Source: Chryseobacterium shigense (GTDB lineage: Bacteria > Bacteroidota > Bacteroidia > Flavobacteriales > Weeksellaceae). Taken from it: DNA of 64,000 nt. Below, piece after piece: positions 27,253 to 36,304 of the stretch. The position numbers and the translations under genes are program-made. The notes beneath the pieces are model-generated. The model did no database searches and was not told the origin of the DNA. It saw only the letters and a program-made list of their open reading frames with translations. Numbering within the stretch: the first letter of the stretch is position 1; every line of letters starts with the position of its first letter. The stretch is from positions 1-64,000 of the forward strand of contig NZ_FTNY01000001.1 of NCBI RefSeq assembly GCF_900156575.1, in the 5' to 3' direction.

Positions 27253-28449
27253 ATGAATAGTAAAAGAAAAGTACTCATATCCGGTGCAAGCATCGCAGGG
27301 CCCACCTTAGGTTTCTGGCTGGCTAAGTATGGCTTTGAAGTAACGATTGTGGAACGTTCCCGGTCGCTGAGATTGGGCGGCCAGAATCTGGATGTCAGAG
27401 GAGCCGGTCGCGCTATCGTAAGAATGATGGGCATTGAGAAAGAAATATTAGCTGCTAATACAGGAGAGATCGGTTTACAATTCGTCAATCGCAATAACGA
27501 GGTTGAAGCTGAATTTCCGGCAGAAGGAGCGAACAGCTTTACCAGTGAGGCAGAAATATTAAGAGGAGATTTAGTGAATATCTTACATGAACACACTAAA
27601 AATGACGTCAAATATGTCTTTGGCAAATCCATTACATCAATCCATCAGAAGCCTGATAAAATTGAGGTTACATTGAATGATAAGGAAAGTGAATTGTTCG
27701 ACCTTCTGATTGCCGCTGATGGAGTGAGATCTACAACGAGAACGTTAATTTTTGGCGACGAACCCGAATTAAAATTTGCAGGACTTTATAACGCCTGGTT
27801 TACGATACCCAGAATGGAAAGAGATACTCAGTGGGCACGCTGGTATACAGCACCGGGATCGCGGGTTATGCTTCTTCGGCCAGATAATCATGGTACCATT
27901 AGGGCTTCCTTCAGTTTTCTGTCAGATGATAAAAAGTATCCCAATCAATCTGATAGGGAACAAAAAAAAGTATTAAAAGATAAACTATTGGGTGCCGGAT
28001 GGGAAGAAGATCGTTTAATGAAAGAAATTGATGATAACAATGAAGTGTATTTTGATGGCATCAGTCAGGTCAAAGCCCCACGATGGTTCGATGGCCGGGC
28101 TGGGATGATTGGTGACGCTGCTTATTGTCCGACTCCTTTAACGGGGATGGGTACTACACTCGCTATGGTAGGAGCCTACTTACTGGCCGGTGAACTTTCC
28201 CGCCGTGATCGTCATGAAGATGCATTTGCAGCATACGAAAAAAGGATGCGTCCATTCGTTGAAAAAGTTCAGAAGTTGCCACCGGGGGTTCCCTGGCTTG
28301 CGCATCCGAAATCAAAACTGGGGGTTAGTATAGTGAATACGGTAGCAGCTCTCTTAGCAAGTCGCCCGGTGAGGATGGTTGGTCAACTGTTCGGTAATAA
28401 AGAAAAAGATGTTACCAAAGATGAGATTGAACTTCCTGTATTTGACTAG
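27253..28449 (+). CDS. FAD-dependent aromatic-ring-hydroxylase-type monooxygenase
   Basis: A 398-residue protein. It has a Rossmann start 'VLISGASIAGPTLGFWLAKYG', 'EILRGDL' (Arg contacting FAD), the DG motif 'LLIAADGVRSTTRTL' and the GD motif 'GMIGDAAYCPTPLTGMGTTL'. The family hydroxylates phenols, antibiotics and other aromatics using NAD(P)H. Relatives include TetX-type enzymes, but nothing here proves antibiotic degradation. It is probably controlled by the MarR gene just upstream. Confidence 0.9.
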   Translation: MNSKRKVLISGASIAGPTLGFWLAKYGFEVTIVERSRSLRLGGQNLDVRGAGRAIVRMMGIEKEILAANTGEIGLQFVNRNNEVEAEFPAEGANSFTSEAEILRGDLVNILHEHTKNDVKYVFGKSITSIHQKPDKIEVTLNDKESELFDLLIAADGVRSTTRTLIFGDEPELKFAGLYNAWFTIPRMERDTQWARWYTAPGSRVMLLRPDNHGTIRASFSFLSDDKKYPNQSDREQKKVLKDKLLGAGWEEDRLMKEIDDNNEVYFDGISQVKAPRWFDGRAGMIGDAAYCPTPLTGMGTTLAMVGAYLLAGELSRRDRHEDAFAAYEKRMRPFVEKVQKLPPGVPWLAHPKSKLGVSIVNTVAALLASRPVRMVGQLFGNKEKDVTKDEIELPVFD

Positions 28450-28475
28450 AGTATATTGATAGAAGAGATAAAGAA

Positions 28476-28507
28476 TAAAAATCTCCAAAGCCGTGAGACT
28501 TCGGAGA
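28476..28507 (-). terminator. Terminator of the secreted-protein gene at 28573
   Basis: On the minus strand TCTCCGAAG and CTTTGGAGA form a nine-pair stem (one G-U), with loop TCTCACGG and then TTTTT. Confidence 0.65.
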
Positions 28508-28572
28508 GTAGGGGGCTATCGAAATGTAGTATCCTAGATTAATGAGACTTCTAAAATATTCACTCTAAGCAT

Positions 28573-29058
28573 TTATTTTTTTGGCTTCAGGGAAAAATTG
28601 TCCACGTAAACTGCCTGATGTACTCCATTCAGCAAAACTTTCAGACCCAAACTTGAATCTTTTTTTAAAGAGATCTCAAATGTTTTTTTACCTCCCGTTA
28701 TTTTTGAGGGATTAGCTATTGAAACAAACGATTTTGAATCGGATGGGTTGTTGATGGAGAACAATTCAAGAGTCGTTTCTCCTCCGTTGTCTGAAATATC
28801 AAGAGAAAGAGTGTAGGTTCCCGCTTTAATTTTTGGAGTCACCAAATACATATTTTCTCCCGGGCTGCTCATCGAATAAAATATAATTCTTTTATCACTG
28901 GCGTACAGCATGGCTTTTCCTTGTTGTGCAGTCCAGCATTTGTTGATATCCTTCCAGGTATCAAAATTTTCTGTCATTGCAGATACAGTGGTACACTGTG
29001 CATTGGCCGTCAGAAGTCCTCCTAAAGTCAAAATTACTGCAAGTAAGATTTTTCTCAT
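28573..29058 (-). CDS. Secreted hypothetical beta-rich protein
   Basis: A 161-residue protein with a clear signal peptide (cut near 'LTANAQ'). The mature part opens with 'TENFDTWKDINKCW' and reads as a jelly-roll/carbohydrate-binding-like domain ('YLVTPKIKAGTYTLSLDIS', 'AVYVDNFSLKP'), similar to choice-of-anchor modules in Bacteroidota secreted proteins. There is no T9SS sorting domain, so it is probably periplasmic or a stand-alone binding domain. The fold call is tentative. Confidence 0.65.
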   Translation of the reverse strand: MRKILLAVILTLGGLLTANAQCTTVSAMTENFDTWKDINKCWTAQQGKAMLYASDKRIIFYSMSSPGENMYLVTPKIKAGTYTLSLDISDNGGETTLELFSINNPSDSKSFVSIANPSKITGGKKTFEISLKKDSSLGLKVLLNGVHQAVYVDNFSLKPKK

Positions 29059-29167
29059 AAATCATCTATATATTGTGAGGTAAAAATAGTTAAAAAAGCT
29101 TGTATAGGAAAGGTATTGTTTATTATTCCTGGACAATAGTAGTGCAGGATAGAAGAGGAATGGCGGG

Positions 29168-29998
29168 TCAGTATATCTTCTGACTATCGTTTAAATATAA
29201 AGTAGGGGCTTTACCGAATTTTTTCTTGAACGAATGGGAGAAGTGAGACAAGCTCTCAAACCCTAAATCTAAATAGATTGCTAAGGGTTTCTGATGCTTT
29301 GTTTCTATAAGGTATTTTGCGGTGTTCAATCGTTTGTCCTGCAACCATTGGCGTGGCGGTGTACCAAAAATTTTCTGAAAATCCCGCTTAAAACCTGCAA
29401 GGCTGCGCCCTGTAAGCTGTGCGAATCTTTCAGTGGTAATATTGAAATGAAAGTTACTCATCATAAACTTTTCCAGATCTATTTTATACGGTTCCGAAAA
29501 GTCAAACAAAAAATTACGCAGCACCGGCAGAGCATGCAGCAGTAATTTAATTCCTTCTTTCACTTTCAGGATACCCATTTCGTCCGTCATGTTCGATCCA
29601 GAGCTGCGGGCATAGGGAATAATAGACTGAAAGTACCCTTGCAGAAATTCATTGGATGGGATTAAGATATTGGGAGGACCGATATATTTTTGGTCTGCTT
29701 CCAGCTTTTCTTCCAACACTATTTTTCGCAGCAAGTCTTCCTGCAGGGATATTACAATGGTTTCATAATTTCCGCCAGGCAGTGGTGTTTTGGTAAGAGT
29801 ACCCAGCTGATTTCTTCCGATCAGCAGCAATTCTCCTGCGCTCATTGAAATCGTCTGCCCCGAGGTTTCTAAGATCAATTGTCCTGAAACCTGTAATACT
29901 AAGGTAGGGTGATTCCAAAAACAAACTTTCTCTTTCCGCTCAGCGGAGAGGTAAGAATAAAAAATAACTCCCGGAAGGATTTCTGCTGGACTCTTCAT
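29168..29998 (-). CDS. AraC-family transcriptional regulator
   Basis: A 276-residue protein with an N-terminal cupin-like sensor ('FWNHPTLVLQVSGQLIL') and two C-terminal helix-turn-helix units ('TTERFAQLTGRSLAGFKRDF', 'IYLDLGFESLSHFSHSFKK'). It begins immediately after the stop of the aldo/keto reductase gene, so both are one transcript. It may control that enzyme through the direct repeats at 31009-31041. Confidence 0.9.
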   Translation of the reverse strand: MKSPAEILPGVIFYSYLSAERKEKVCFWNHPTLVLQVSGQLILETSGQTISMSAGELLLIGRNQLGTLTKTPLPGGNYETIVISLQEDLLRKIVLEEKLEADQKYIGPPNILIPSNEFLQGYFQSIIPYARSSGSNMTDEMGILKVKEGIKLLLHALPVLRNFLFDFSEPYKIDLEKFMMSNFHFNITTERFAQLTGRSLAGFKRDFQKIFGTPPRQWLQDKRLNTAKYLIETKHQKPLAIYLDLGFESLSHFSHSFKKKFGKAPTLYLNDSQKIY

Positions 29999-30970
29999 TT
30001 AACGTTGTAAATATGTACTGCCTTTAATGGCCCCTATTGCAAAGGTAGTGTTTAAGATATTCATTTCTTCGTGTGTCAATACAATATCCATCGCTGCTAT
30101 ATTTTCCGGCAAACGGGATCTGCGGCTCATGCTTACTAAAGGCATAATATCATCACCCTGTTCTTTTACCCAGGCAATTGCAACCTGTGTTGGCGTAAGA
30201 TCTTTACTATGGGCCAACGCCTTTAAAACCTCCACTTTTTCTAAATTACTGATTAAATTTTCACCTTGAAAACGGGAGAAATGGTTGCGGTAATCGTTAT
30301 CTGTAAGCGGAGCTTTTAGTTCACCCGTCAGCAAGCCTTCCGCAGTATTTGCAAAGGCAACTATCCCAATACCTAATTCTTTTGCGGTGGGTAAAAGTTC
30401 ACGCTCTATCTGACGGTCGGCCAGAGAATAGCCAATTTCAAGGGCACTTATTGGGTGAATGCTGTTGGCTTTCCGCAATTGGTCAGCCGAAATCTCTGAT
30501 ACCCCAATGTGTCGAACTTTACCTTCCTTTACAAGATCGGCAACCGTTCCGATGATGTCTTCCACCGGTACGCTGTTATCCATTCTGCTGGGTTGGTACA
30601 GATCAATGGTTTCCATCCCCAAACGGGTCAGAGAATAGTTGATGAAATTCTTAATTGAAGTAGGGCGAAGATCCATTCCCAACCATTGACCGTTATGAAA
30701 GATCGCACCAAACTTTACGCTGATAAAAGCATCATCACGCCTTCCTTTAAGAGCTTTTCCTATCAGCATCTCATTATGACCTGCGCCATAAAAATCTCCG
30801 GTATTCAGAAAATTAATCCCGTGATCCAGCGCTTCATGGATGGTAGCTATACTTTCTGCTTCATCAGGAGCGGAACCTCCCCAAATAGGAGACATTCTCA
30901 TACAGCCTAAACCAAGTTTTGATACAAGTGGACCATTTTGTCCCAACTGAATTTTTGTAATGTTTTTCAT
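29999..30970 (-). CDS. Aldo/keto reductase
   Basis: A 323-residue TIM-barrel enzyme. Family marks are 'LGLGCMRMSPIWG', 'NFLNTGDFYGAGHNE' (catalytic Asp and Tyr) and Lys in 'FISVKFGA'. The usual catalytic His of the tetrad ('xHRxD') is replaced by Ser in 'YQPSRMD', as in a known subgroup, so the chemistry may be altered. It reduces aldehydes or ketones with NADPH. It forms an operon with the AraC gene that follows without a gap. Confidence 0.9.
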   Translation of the reverse strand: MKNITKIQLGQNGPLVSKLGLGCMRMSPIWGGSAPDEAESIATIHEALDHGINFLNTGDFYGAGHNEMLIGKALKGRRDDAFISVKFGAIFHNGQWLGMDLRPTSIKNFINYSLTRLGMETIDLYQPSRMDNSVPVEDIIGTVADLVKEGKVRHIGVSEISADQLRKANSIHPISALEIGYSLADRQIERELLPTAKELGIGIVAFANTAEGLLTGELKAPLTDNDYRNHFSRFQGENLISNLEKVEVLKALAHSKDLTPTQVAIAWVKEQGDDIMPLVSMSRRSRLPENIAAMDIVLTHEEMNILNTTFAIGAIKGSTYLQR

Positions 30971-31008
30971 ACCATAAAATTAAATGTTTAAAGAAAATAA
31001 AAGTTGCG

Positions 31009-31041
31009 TGTACGGCTCAAAAAATTTGTTTGTACGGCTCA
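31009..31041. promoter_or_regulatory. Direct repeats TGTACGGCTCA spaced 22 bases
   Basis: Two perfect 11-base copies at 31009-31019 and 31031-31041, start-to-start distance 22 bases (two helical turns). They lie in the divergent region between the aldo/keto reductase-AraC operon and a second AraC gene. This is the usual geometry of an AraC-type operator. Confidence 0.65.
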
Positions 31042-31145
31042 CGATGGATCCCATCATAAACAATTGATTCATTAGAAATTTTTAATCTCTATTTTTGTAA
31101 GGAGTAATTAACACATTGTATTTATAAACTCTCTTTTTTACCCCA

Positions 31146-32027
31146 TTGAAAAATCAGCACCATACAATTCAACAATTTGAACTTTCGCCTAAAGCAAAAG
31201 CAGGAGTTATAATAGTCAATATGGAAGATCAGGAAGTTGGTGAGCATGAAATTTCCAAGCCTCATCGTGACAATCACTGTCAGTTAATGTTGGCCTTACA
31301 TGGTGACTTCAAGTTGAATATTGATTTTAAAGAGGTTAAATTTAAGGGATCCGCATTACTCTGTGTATTCCCTGAACAGGTACATCATATGGTAGAGGCA
31401 AAAGATCCAAAAGGATGGATGATCAGCTTTGACCCTTCACTGGTTAATCAGGAAGTGATGCAGCTTTTAGAAAACAAAATCACCAATCCATTTTTACCTG
31501 CACAAGAAACTGCCTTTTTTCAGCATCTTACTCTATTGATGGATATAATGGAGAAGATACAGTTGCAAAATACGAATACCTATATTCAAAAAAGTATTCA
31601 TGGCCTGTTGAATAGTCTCTTAAGTCTCATTGCAGCAGAACTTATTGCTAATTTACCTGGTAAAAAAGAGAAAGAAAATAGAAGTATTATCATTAAGGAA
31701 CAATTTCTAAAGCTTACCAAAGAATATTTCAAAACCTGGAAACAGCCGGCTCAATATGCTGCAGCCCTCTCTATTTCGACGGCTCATTTGAACGATACCG
31801 TAAAATTATTAACAGGAAGCCCGGTGTCTGCTCATATCCAGGAAATATCAATAATGGAAGCTAAAAGATTGCTGTATTTTACAGATCATACTGTGAAGGA
31901 GATTGCTTACGAAGTTGGCTATGAAGAACCTGTTTATTTCGGAAAACTTTTTAAAAAAATAACTCATCTCACGCCTCTGGAATTTCGGAAAAAATTCCGT
32001 GATCAGGACTATTCTTCCCTTCATTGA
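31146..32027 (+). CDS. AraC-family transcriptional regulator
   Basis: A 293-residue protein; the best start is TTG at 31146, since the frame closes upstream at 31125 and the first ATG would cut into the sensor. The N-terminal cupin domain has 'KPHRDNHCQLMLALHGDF'. The C-terminal tandem helix-turn-helix has 'YAAALSISTAHLNDTVKLLT' and 'IAYEVGYEEPVYFGKLFKK'. It is divergent from the aldo/keto reductase operon and next to the 22-base-spaced repeats, so it is the likeliest ligand of that site. Confidence 0.88.
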   Translation: MKNQHHTIQQFELSPKAKAGVIIVNMEDQEVGEHEISKPHRDNHCQLMLALHGDFKLNIDFKEVKFKGSALLCVFPEQVHHMVEAKDPKGWMISFDPSLVNQEVMQLLENKITNPFLPAQETAFFQHLTLLMDIMEKIQLQNTNTYIQKSIHGLLNSLLSLIAAELIANLPGKKEKENRSIIIKEQFLKLTKEYFKTWKQPAQYAAALSISTAHLNDTVKLLTGSPVSAHIQEISIMEAKRLLYFTDHTVKEIAYEVGYEEPVYFGKLFKKITHLTPLEFRKKFRDQDYSSLH

Positions 32028-32087
32028 AACTATTATTAAGGACCATCCTCTTCTTAGTTTTGCATAGTAATTAATACACTATATCCT

Positions 32088-32894
32088 ATGCAAAACGAAA
32101 TCAATATCCCGGTCATACTCGATGCAGTACGAAAAGCGGGAAACGTCTTTTTAAGAGATTATAAACAAAATTCCATTCCGAAAACCAGGGATGAGCTTCT
32201 ACAACAATTAGAAGATATTGATACGTGGTGTCTCCATTCTTTACAACAAGATCTGTTGCTTGAATTTCCAGCTATACCGTGGCATATTGGTGATGAATTC
32301 GATACAGATGCACAAAGAACTCCTGCTGAAAATGCTGAATACTGGCTTTGTGATGCCATGGATGGCGCGATACAATATCTTCAGCATATTCCGGGATGGA
32401 CTATCAATTTAGTTCTTGTCCGTGATGGAAAACCTTTATTTTCTGTTATCTACGATCCCTTAGCCAATGAAATGTTTTGGGCAAAAGACGGAGAAGGTGC
32501 TTTTATGAATGGTAAAGCACTTACAATTAGTGATAAAACTGATTTGGGAATTATGCTGGCAGTTTTTGAGTATGGACATCAGGATAAATCAAATACTGGT
32601 TTAAATGAAAAAATGGGTGATACCGTTACAAAATTACTCGATAATTTTGGAATTGTAAGAAACTACGGACCTCACGGACTGCAACTAGCCTATGTGGGGG
32701 CAGGAAGAATCGATTTATTCGTTCAGGAAGATATGGATACTTTTAACTGGATCGCAGGATTACTGATTGCCAGGGAATCTGGTGCAGAAATACTGACCAC
32801 AGATGGAGACTTATGGAAGTGGGGAAGCGAAAGTTTGTTGGTGGCACAAAAAAGGATTAGCGAGAAATACCTTCAAATTAAATCTGCAAAATAA
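32088..32894 (+). CDS. Inositol monophosphatase-family protein
   Basis: A 268-residue protein. The metal motif 'WLCDAMDGAIQYL' corresponds to DPIDGTxNF and keeps both Asp. The later 'WDxAAG' motif reads 'FNWIAGLLIARESGAEI', with Asn where a metal-binding Asp is usual, so activity may be changed or lost. Family members remove phosphate from inositol phosphate or PAP. It is one base before the next gene and downstream of the AraC gene, so the three may be an operon. Confidence 0.85.
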   Translation: MQNEINIPVILDAVRKAGNVFLRDYKQNSIPKTRDELLQQLEDIDTWCLHSLQQDLLLEFPAIPWHIGDEFDTDAQRTPAENAEYWLCDAMDGAIQYLQHIPGWTINLVLVRDGKPLFSVIYDPLANEMFWAKDGEGAFMNGKALTISDKTDLGIMLAVFEYGHQDKSNTGLNEKMGDTVTKLLDNFGIVRNYGPHGLQLAYVGAGRIDLFVQEDMDTFNWIAGLLIARESGAEILTTDGDLWKWGSESLLVAQKRISEKYLQIKSAK

Positions 32895-32895
32895 A

Positions 32896-33522
32896 ATGAA
32901 GATCGCAATTATAGGAGCCGGAGCCGGAATCGGATTACAGGCTGTAAAGCAAGCGCTTAAAAAAGGACATTCTGTTACTGCATTATCTACCAATACAGAT
33001 CAGCTTCCGGATCATCCTCAAATGATTAAAATAAAGGGAAATGCAACATCATTTGCTGACTTAAAAAATGCCATCCAAGGTTCTGATGCTGTATTGATCA
33101 CTGTTGGAACAAAAAATAAAAAAGCAACCACTCTTTTTTCTGACATCGCCAAAACATTGATAGAAGTAGGCAATGACTTAGATTTCTCTTCCCCGGTTCT
33201 GACCATTACAGGTTTTGGGGCAGGAGAGAGCAAAGGGTATTTAAGTTTTTTTATGCGAACAGTCATTTCATTATTCCTGAAAGAGCAGTACATCAATAAA
33301 ACAATAATGGAAGAATTAATCACCGGAAGTACTTTAAAATGGGAAATAATAAGACCCGGAATGCTTACGGACGGGAGTCAGACTTCTTCTTATAAAGCAA
33401 TATCCGGCCTTCAAAAAGGAATGAAAGTGGGGAAGGTGTCAAGAACAGAGGTTGCCCGCTTTTTGATTGATGAAGCCGAAAATCAAACAATGCTGTATCA
33501 ATATGTAGCATTAACCAATTAA
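32896..33522 (+). CDS. NmrA/SDR-like NAD(P)-binding protein
   Basis: The start at 32896 lies one base after the IMPase stop and gives the classic 'MKIAIIGAGAGIGLQAVKQAL' Rossmann beginning; a longer frame reads back into the upstream gene. The 208-residue protein has 'DAVLITVGT' and 'WEIIRPGMLTDG', typical of atypical short-chain dehydrogenases that bind NAD(P) as sensors or reductases. The substrate is unknown. Confidence 0.88.
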   Translation: MKIAIIGAGAGIGLQAVKQALKKGHSVTALSTNTDQLPDHPQMIKIKGNATSFADLKNAIQGSDAVLITVGTKNKKATTLFSDIAKTLIEVGNDLDFSSPVLTITGFGAGESKGYLSFFMRTVISLFLKEQYINKTIMEELITGSTLKWEIIRPGMLTDGSQTSSYKAISGLQKGMKVGKVSRTEVARFLIDEAENQTMLYQYVALTN

Positions 33523-33527
33523 GTCTG

Positions 33528-33566
33528 AAAAACCAGTAATAGCGCAACTTCTGTTGCTGGTTTTAA
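33528..33566 (+). terminator. Terminator after the SDR-like gene
   Basis: The outer arms AAAACCAG and CTGGTTTT and inner arms CAAC and GTTG around loop TTCT form a bulged hairpin ending in TTTT. Confidence 0.55.
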
Positions 33567-33642
33567 GGTTTTCAGAAATTGAATCGATTTGCGGTAATTT
33601 TTTGGAACTCACTTTAATAAACTAAATTTAATACGTTTACAA

Positions 33643-34494
33643 TCACGAGACCTGCATATTTTCCCGTTTACAATTATCCCTGTAAACACGTAAACTTAAC
33701 CCTCTATGTCGTTTGAAAAATTTATTGATGTGGCTTTCATCGGCAAATCCAAATTCATCGGCTATTTCGTGAATTCTTTTATCGCTGAAACGTAACCGGT
33801 GTTCTATCAACCGAATACGGTATGAAGATATATATTGTTGTATTGATTCATGGCATTGCTTTCTGAAATAACTGCCCAGGTAAGTGCCAGACAATCCAAA
33901 TTTCTCCGCAATGACACCTATTTTCAGCAGTTCAGGCTGACGAATATTTCCCTGGATGTAGTCAATGATCTGTAGTATCCGGGTATCGGCATTGGGAGAA
34001 ATAGATTCAGGCTTAATCACCGATATATTTCGGGCAGCAATGACAATAATGGCATTAACTAAATGACGCATGAGATCTTCGCTGTAGATAGAGGTCAATT
34101 CTGCGGTGTGCTGTAAATTTTGCATTAAATTGGCTACCATTATCTTATCCGCTTCAATAGTTAAAATAGAACCTGAAAAATGGGAAGCATAGTACAAAAG
34201 ACATTCAATATGGTCTATACTTTCCCAATGATAACTTTTTACATAAGACGGCGCAAAGCGGACGACCATAAATTCACAGACCCTATCCAAATCAAAGGAA
34301 TGGTAATCATTGGGCGTGATCAAAAAAAGATCTCCTGCTTTGAAAGGAAGTAGATTACCATTGATTCCATGATTTCCTTTGCCTGATAATACATAAACAA
34401 ATTCAAAAAAATTGAATTGCCGATCCCGTAACGGGCAGCAGTCTATCTTTTCATAATAAACCTCTAATGAATGATGAATATTTTCCTTAGCCAT
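33643..34494 (-). CDS. AraC-family transcriptional regulator
   Basis: A 283-residue protein with an N-terminal cupin ('FNFFEFVYVLSGKGNHGING', 'LITPNDYHSF') and C-terminal helix-turn-helix repeats ('IAEKFGLSGTYLGSYFRKQC', 'IADEFGFADESHINKFFKRH'). It is divergent from the esterase gene at 34593, the probable target. An imperfect site, GGTAC..GTACC, sits in the shared 98-base region. Confidence 0.9.
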   Translation of the reverse strand: MAKENIHHSLEVYYEKIDCCPLRDRQFNFFEFVYVLSGKGNHGINGNLLPFKAGDLFLITPNDYHSFDLDRVCEFMVVRFAPSYVKSYHWESIDHIECLLYYASHFSGSILTIEADKIMVANLMQNLQHTAELTSIYSEDLMRHLVNAIIVIAARNISVIKPESISPNADTRILQIIDYIQGNIRQPELLKIGVIAEKFGLSGTYLGSYFRKQCHESIQQYISSYRIRLIEHRLRFSDKRIHEIADEFGFADESHINKFFKRHRGLSLRVYRDNCKRENMQVS

Positions 34495-34592
34495 AACGCA
34501 AAGGTACCCAAATAGGCTTTAAATGTACCTGTATTTTGCTTATAATTCAGTCTATTTTTGTTGAAACTCTATTGTATACAAAATAATTAAGG

Positions 34593-35558
34593 ATGAAAAG
34601 GATAATTAAAAACATAGATGCAGAACTTTGGGAAGCCATCTCGAATAGTGCCTTTAATCAGATAGATTATGAAAGCCTGCTGGTAAATAATCCTGCGAAA
34701 ATCAGGGAAGAAGAAATGAATATAATCGTAAAAGAAGGACCGCTTGCTATTCCAAAACAGTTGGATGTTGAGAATATTCATATTCCATCTTCAGACAAAT
34801 TCAGAAAGATCAGATTGAGACTATATAAAGCTAAAGGAAAACAGAATTTACCTGTATTATTATATTTTCATGGAGGTGCATTTATATATGGTACTCCCGA
34901 ACAATATGATTTTCTGTTCTTTCGGTTAGCTTTAGATATTGATATGATGATTGTGTCTGTCGATTACCGACTGGCTCCCGAGCATCCATTTCCGGCAGGC
35001 ATGCAAGATGGATTTGATGCATTGCTTTGGTTATCTCAACATGCTGAACAAATAGAGGGAAACAAAGACAATATCCTTATTGGTGGAAGCAGTGCCGGAG
35101 CAACAATGGCCGCATCCGTTACCCAACTGGCAAGAGATACAAAGAAAGCCGAAATTAAGCATCAGTATTTGCTATACCCTCCAATGAGTCATCTTCTACA
35201 AACACCATCTATGAATGAATTGGCCCATGCACCCATGCAAACCCAAAAGGCTGCAGCGTTGATGTGGAAACATTATTTACAACATACAATAATTCAGCCT
35301 CCAAAATATGCCGTTCCGCTATTGGTTGAAAATTTCCATAACCTGCCCAATGCAACGATCATTGTTTGCGAAATAGATCCGCTAAAAGATGAGGCAAAAA
35401 TATATGCCCGGGAATTAGAGAAAGCAGGAATTTTAGTTAATCTATGTGAAATAAAAGGAGCGGTACACGCTTTTGATTTTTTCTCATGCTCATTATCCAA
35501 TCATTTTTATACAAAACAAATTGAATTATTCAATCAAATTTTAAATCCTGAACAATGA
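34593..35558 (+). CDS. Alpha/beta hydrolase, hormone-sensitive-lipase family esterase
   Basis: A 321-residue protein. The oxyanion motif is 'YFHGGAFIYG', the nucleophile is in 'IGGSSAGATMAAS', the acid in 'EIDPLKDEA' and the His in 'GAVHAFDF'. All triad parts are present. It hydrolyses short-chain esters. Its stop overlaps the start of the next gene by four bases. The AraC regulator is divergent. Confidence 0.92.
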   Translation: MKRIIKNIDAELWEAISNSAFNQIDYESLLVNNPAKIREEEMNIIVKEGPLAIPKQLDVENIHIPSSDKFRKIRLRLYKAKGKQNLPVLLYFHGGAFIYGTPEQYDFLFFRLALDIDMMIVSVDYRLAPEHPFPAGMQDGFDALLWLSQHAEQIEGNKDNILIGGSSAGATMAASVTQLARDTKKAEIKHQYLLYPPMSHLLQTPSMNELAHAPMQTQKAAALMWKHYLQHTIIQPPKYAVPLLVENFHNLPNATIIVCEIDPLKDEAKIYARELEKAGILVNLCEIKGAVHAFDFFSCSLSNHFYTKQIELFNQILNPEQ

Positions 35559-36136
35559 AAAAAATAGTAGTGATTAATGGACATCCGAATAAAGAAAGTT
35601 TTAACAGTGTTATTGCAGATTCCTATATTCAATCTGCATTGGAAGCGGGCTCCGAAGTGCGATATATTGCCGTTGGAGAGCTGGATTTTAATCCCAATCT
35701 ACAGTTTGGTTATCGAAAGAGGATGGAGCTGGAGCCAGATTTACTAAAAGCACTGGCAGATCTTCAATGGAGCGATCATCAAGTATGGATCCATCCTTTG
35801 TGGTGGCTTGGTATGCCGGCAATAATGAAAGGCTTTTTTGACAGGGCATTTCTTCCGGGCATCACTTTTAAAACCAATAAAACAGGGTCTGCGGAGGGAT
35901 TGTTGAAAGGCAGAACAGGAAGAATCATTACTACAGCAGGCGATTTATCTGTAGATAGCTATAAGGAAATCTATGCATCAAGTGGGCTTATACAATTAAA
36001 AAAAGGAATCTTGGAATATTGCGGAATAGCTTCTATCCAGGATCATTTTATCGGGCCTCTTTACGACCTCAGTGAACATGATAGAGGAGAATGGATCGTC
36101 CAAATAAAAGACTTTGCCAGATGGGACTCGCTGTAG
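35555..36136 (+). CDS. NAD(P)H oxidoreductase, flavodoxin-like (KefF/MdaB type)
   Basis: A 193-residue protein with 'VINGHPNKESFNSVIADSYI' (flavin phosphate binding) and 'WIHPLWWLGMPAIMKGFFDR', both standard for the NQO1/KefF fold. It reduces quinones or similar electrophiles with NAD(P)H. It is translationally coupled to the esterase. Together they look like a small detoxification operon. Confidence 0.9.
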   Translation: MKKIVVINGHPNKESFNSVIADSYIQSALEAGSEVRYIAVGELDFNPNLQFGYRKRMELEPDLLKALADLQWSDHQVWIHPLWWLGMPAIMKGFFDRAFLPGITFKTNKTGSAEGLLKGRTGRIITTAGDLSVDSYKEIYASSGLIQLKKGILEYCGIASIQDHFIGPLYDLSEHDRGEWIVQIKDFARWDSL

Positions 36137-36304
36137 AGAACATATTTTGCCTATAGCGTAGATGTATTGTGGTATTCTGACTGGGCGACCGCGAAATTTT
36201 AAATACAAATGCTTACACTAAAAAGAAAGCTCATCATACTGTAGGTTAATTTAATTATTTTTATTATATTAAATATTACTTATTAGCAAAAAAAAATTTA
36301 GGAT

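Noticed and set aside
27253..28449. Naming the FAD monooxygenase tet(X)
   Set aside because: It shares only superfamily motifs; many flavin monooxygenases look alike, so no resistance claim is made.
34500..34530. GGTAC..GTACC dyad between the AraC gene and the esterase gene as an operator
   Set aside because: Only five to six bases per arm with a long spacer; too weak to list as a feature.
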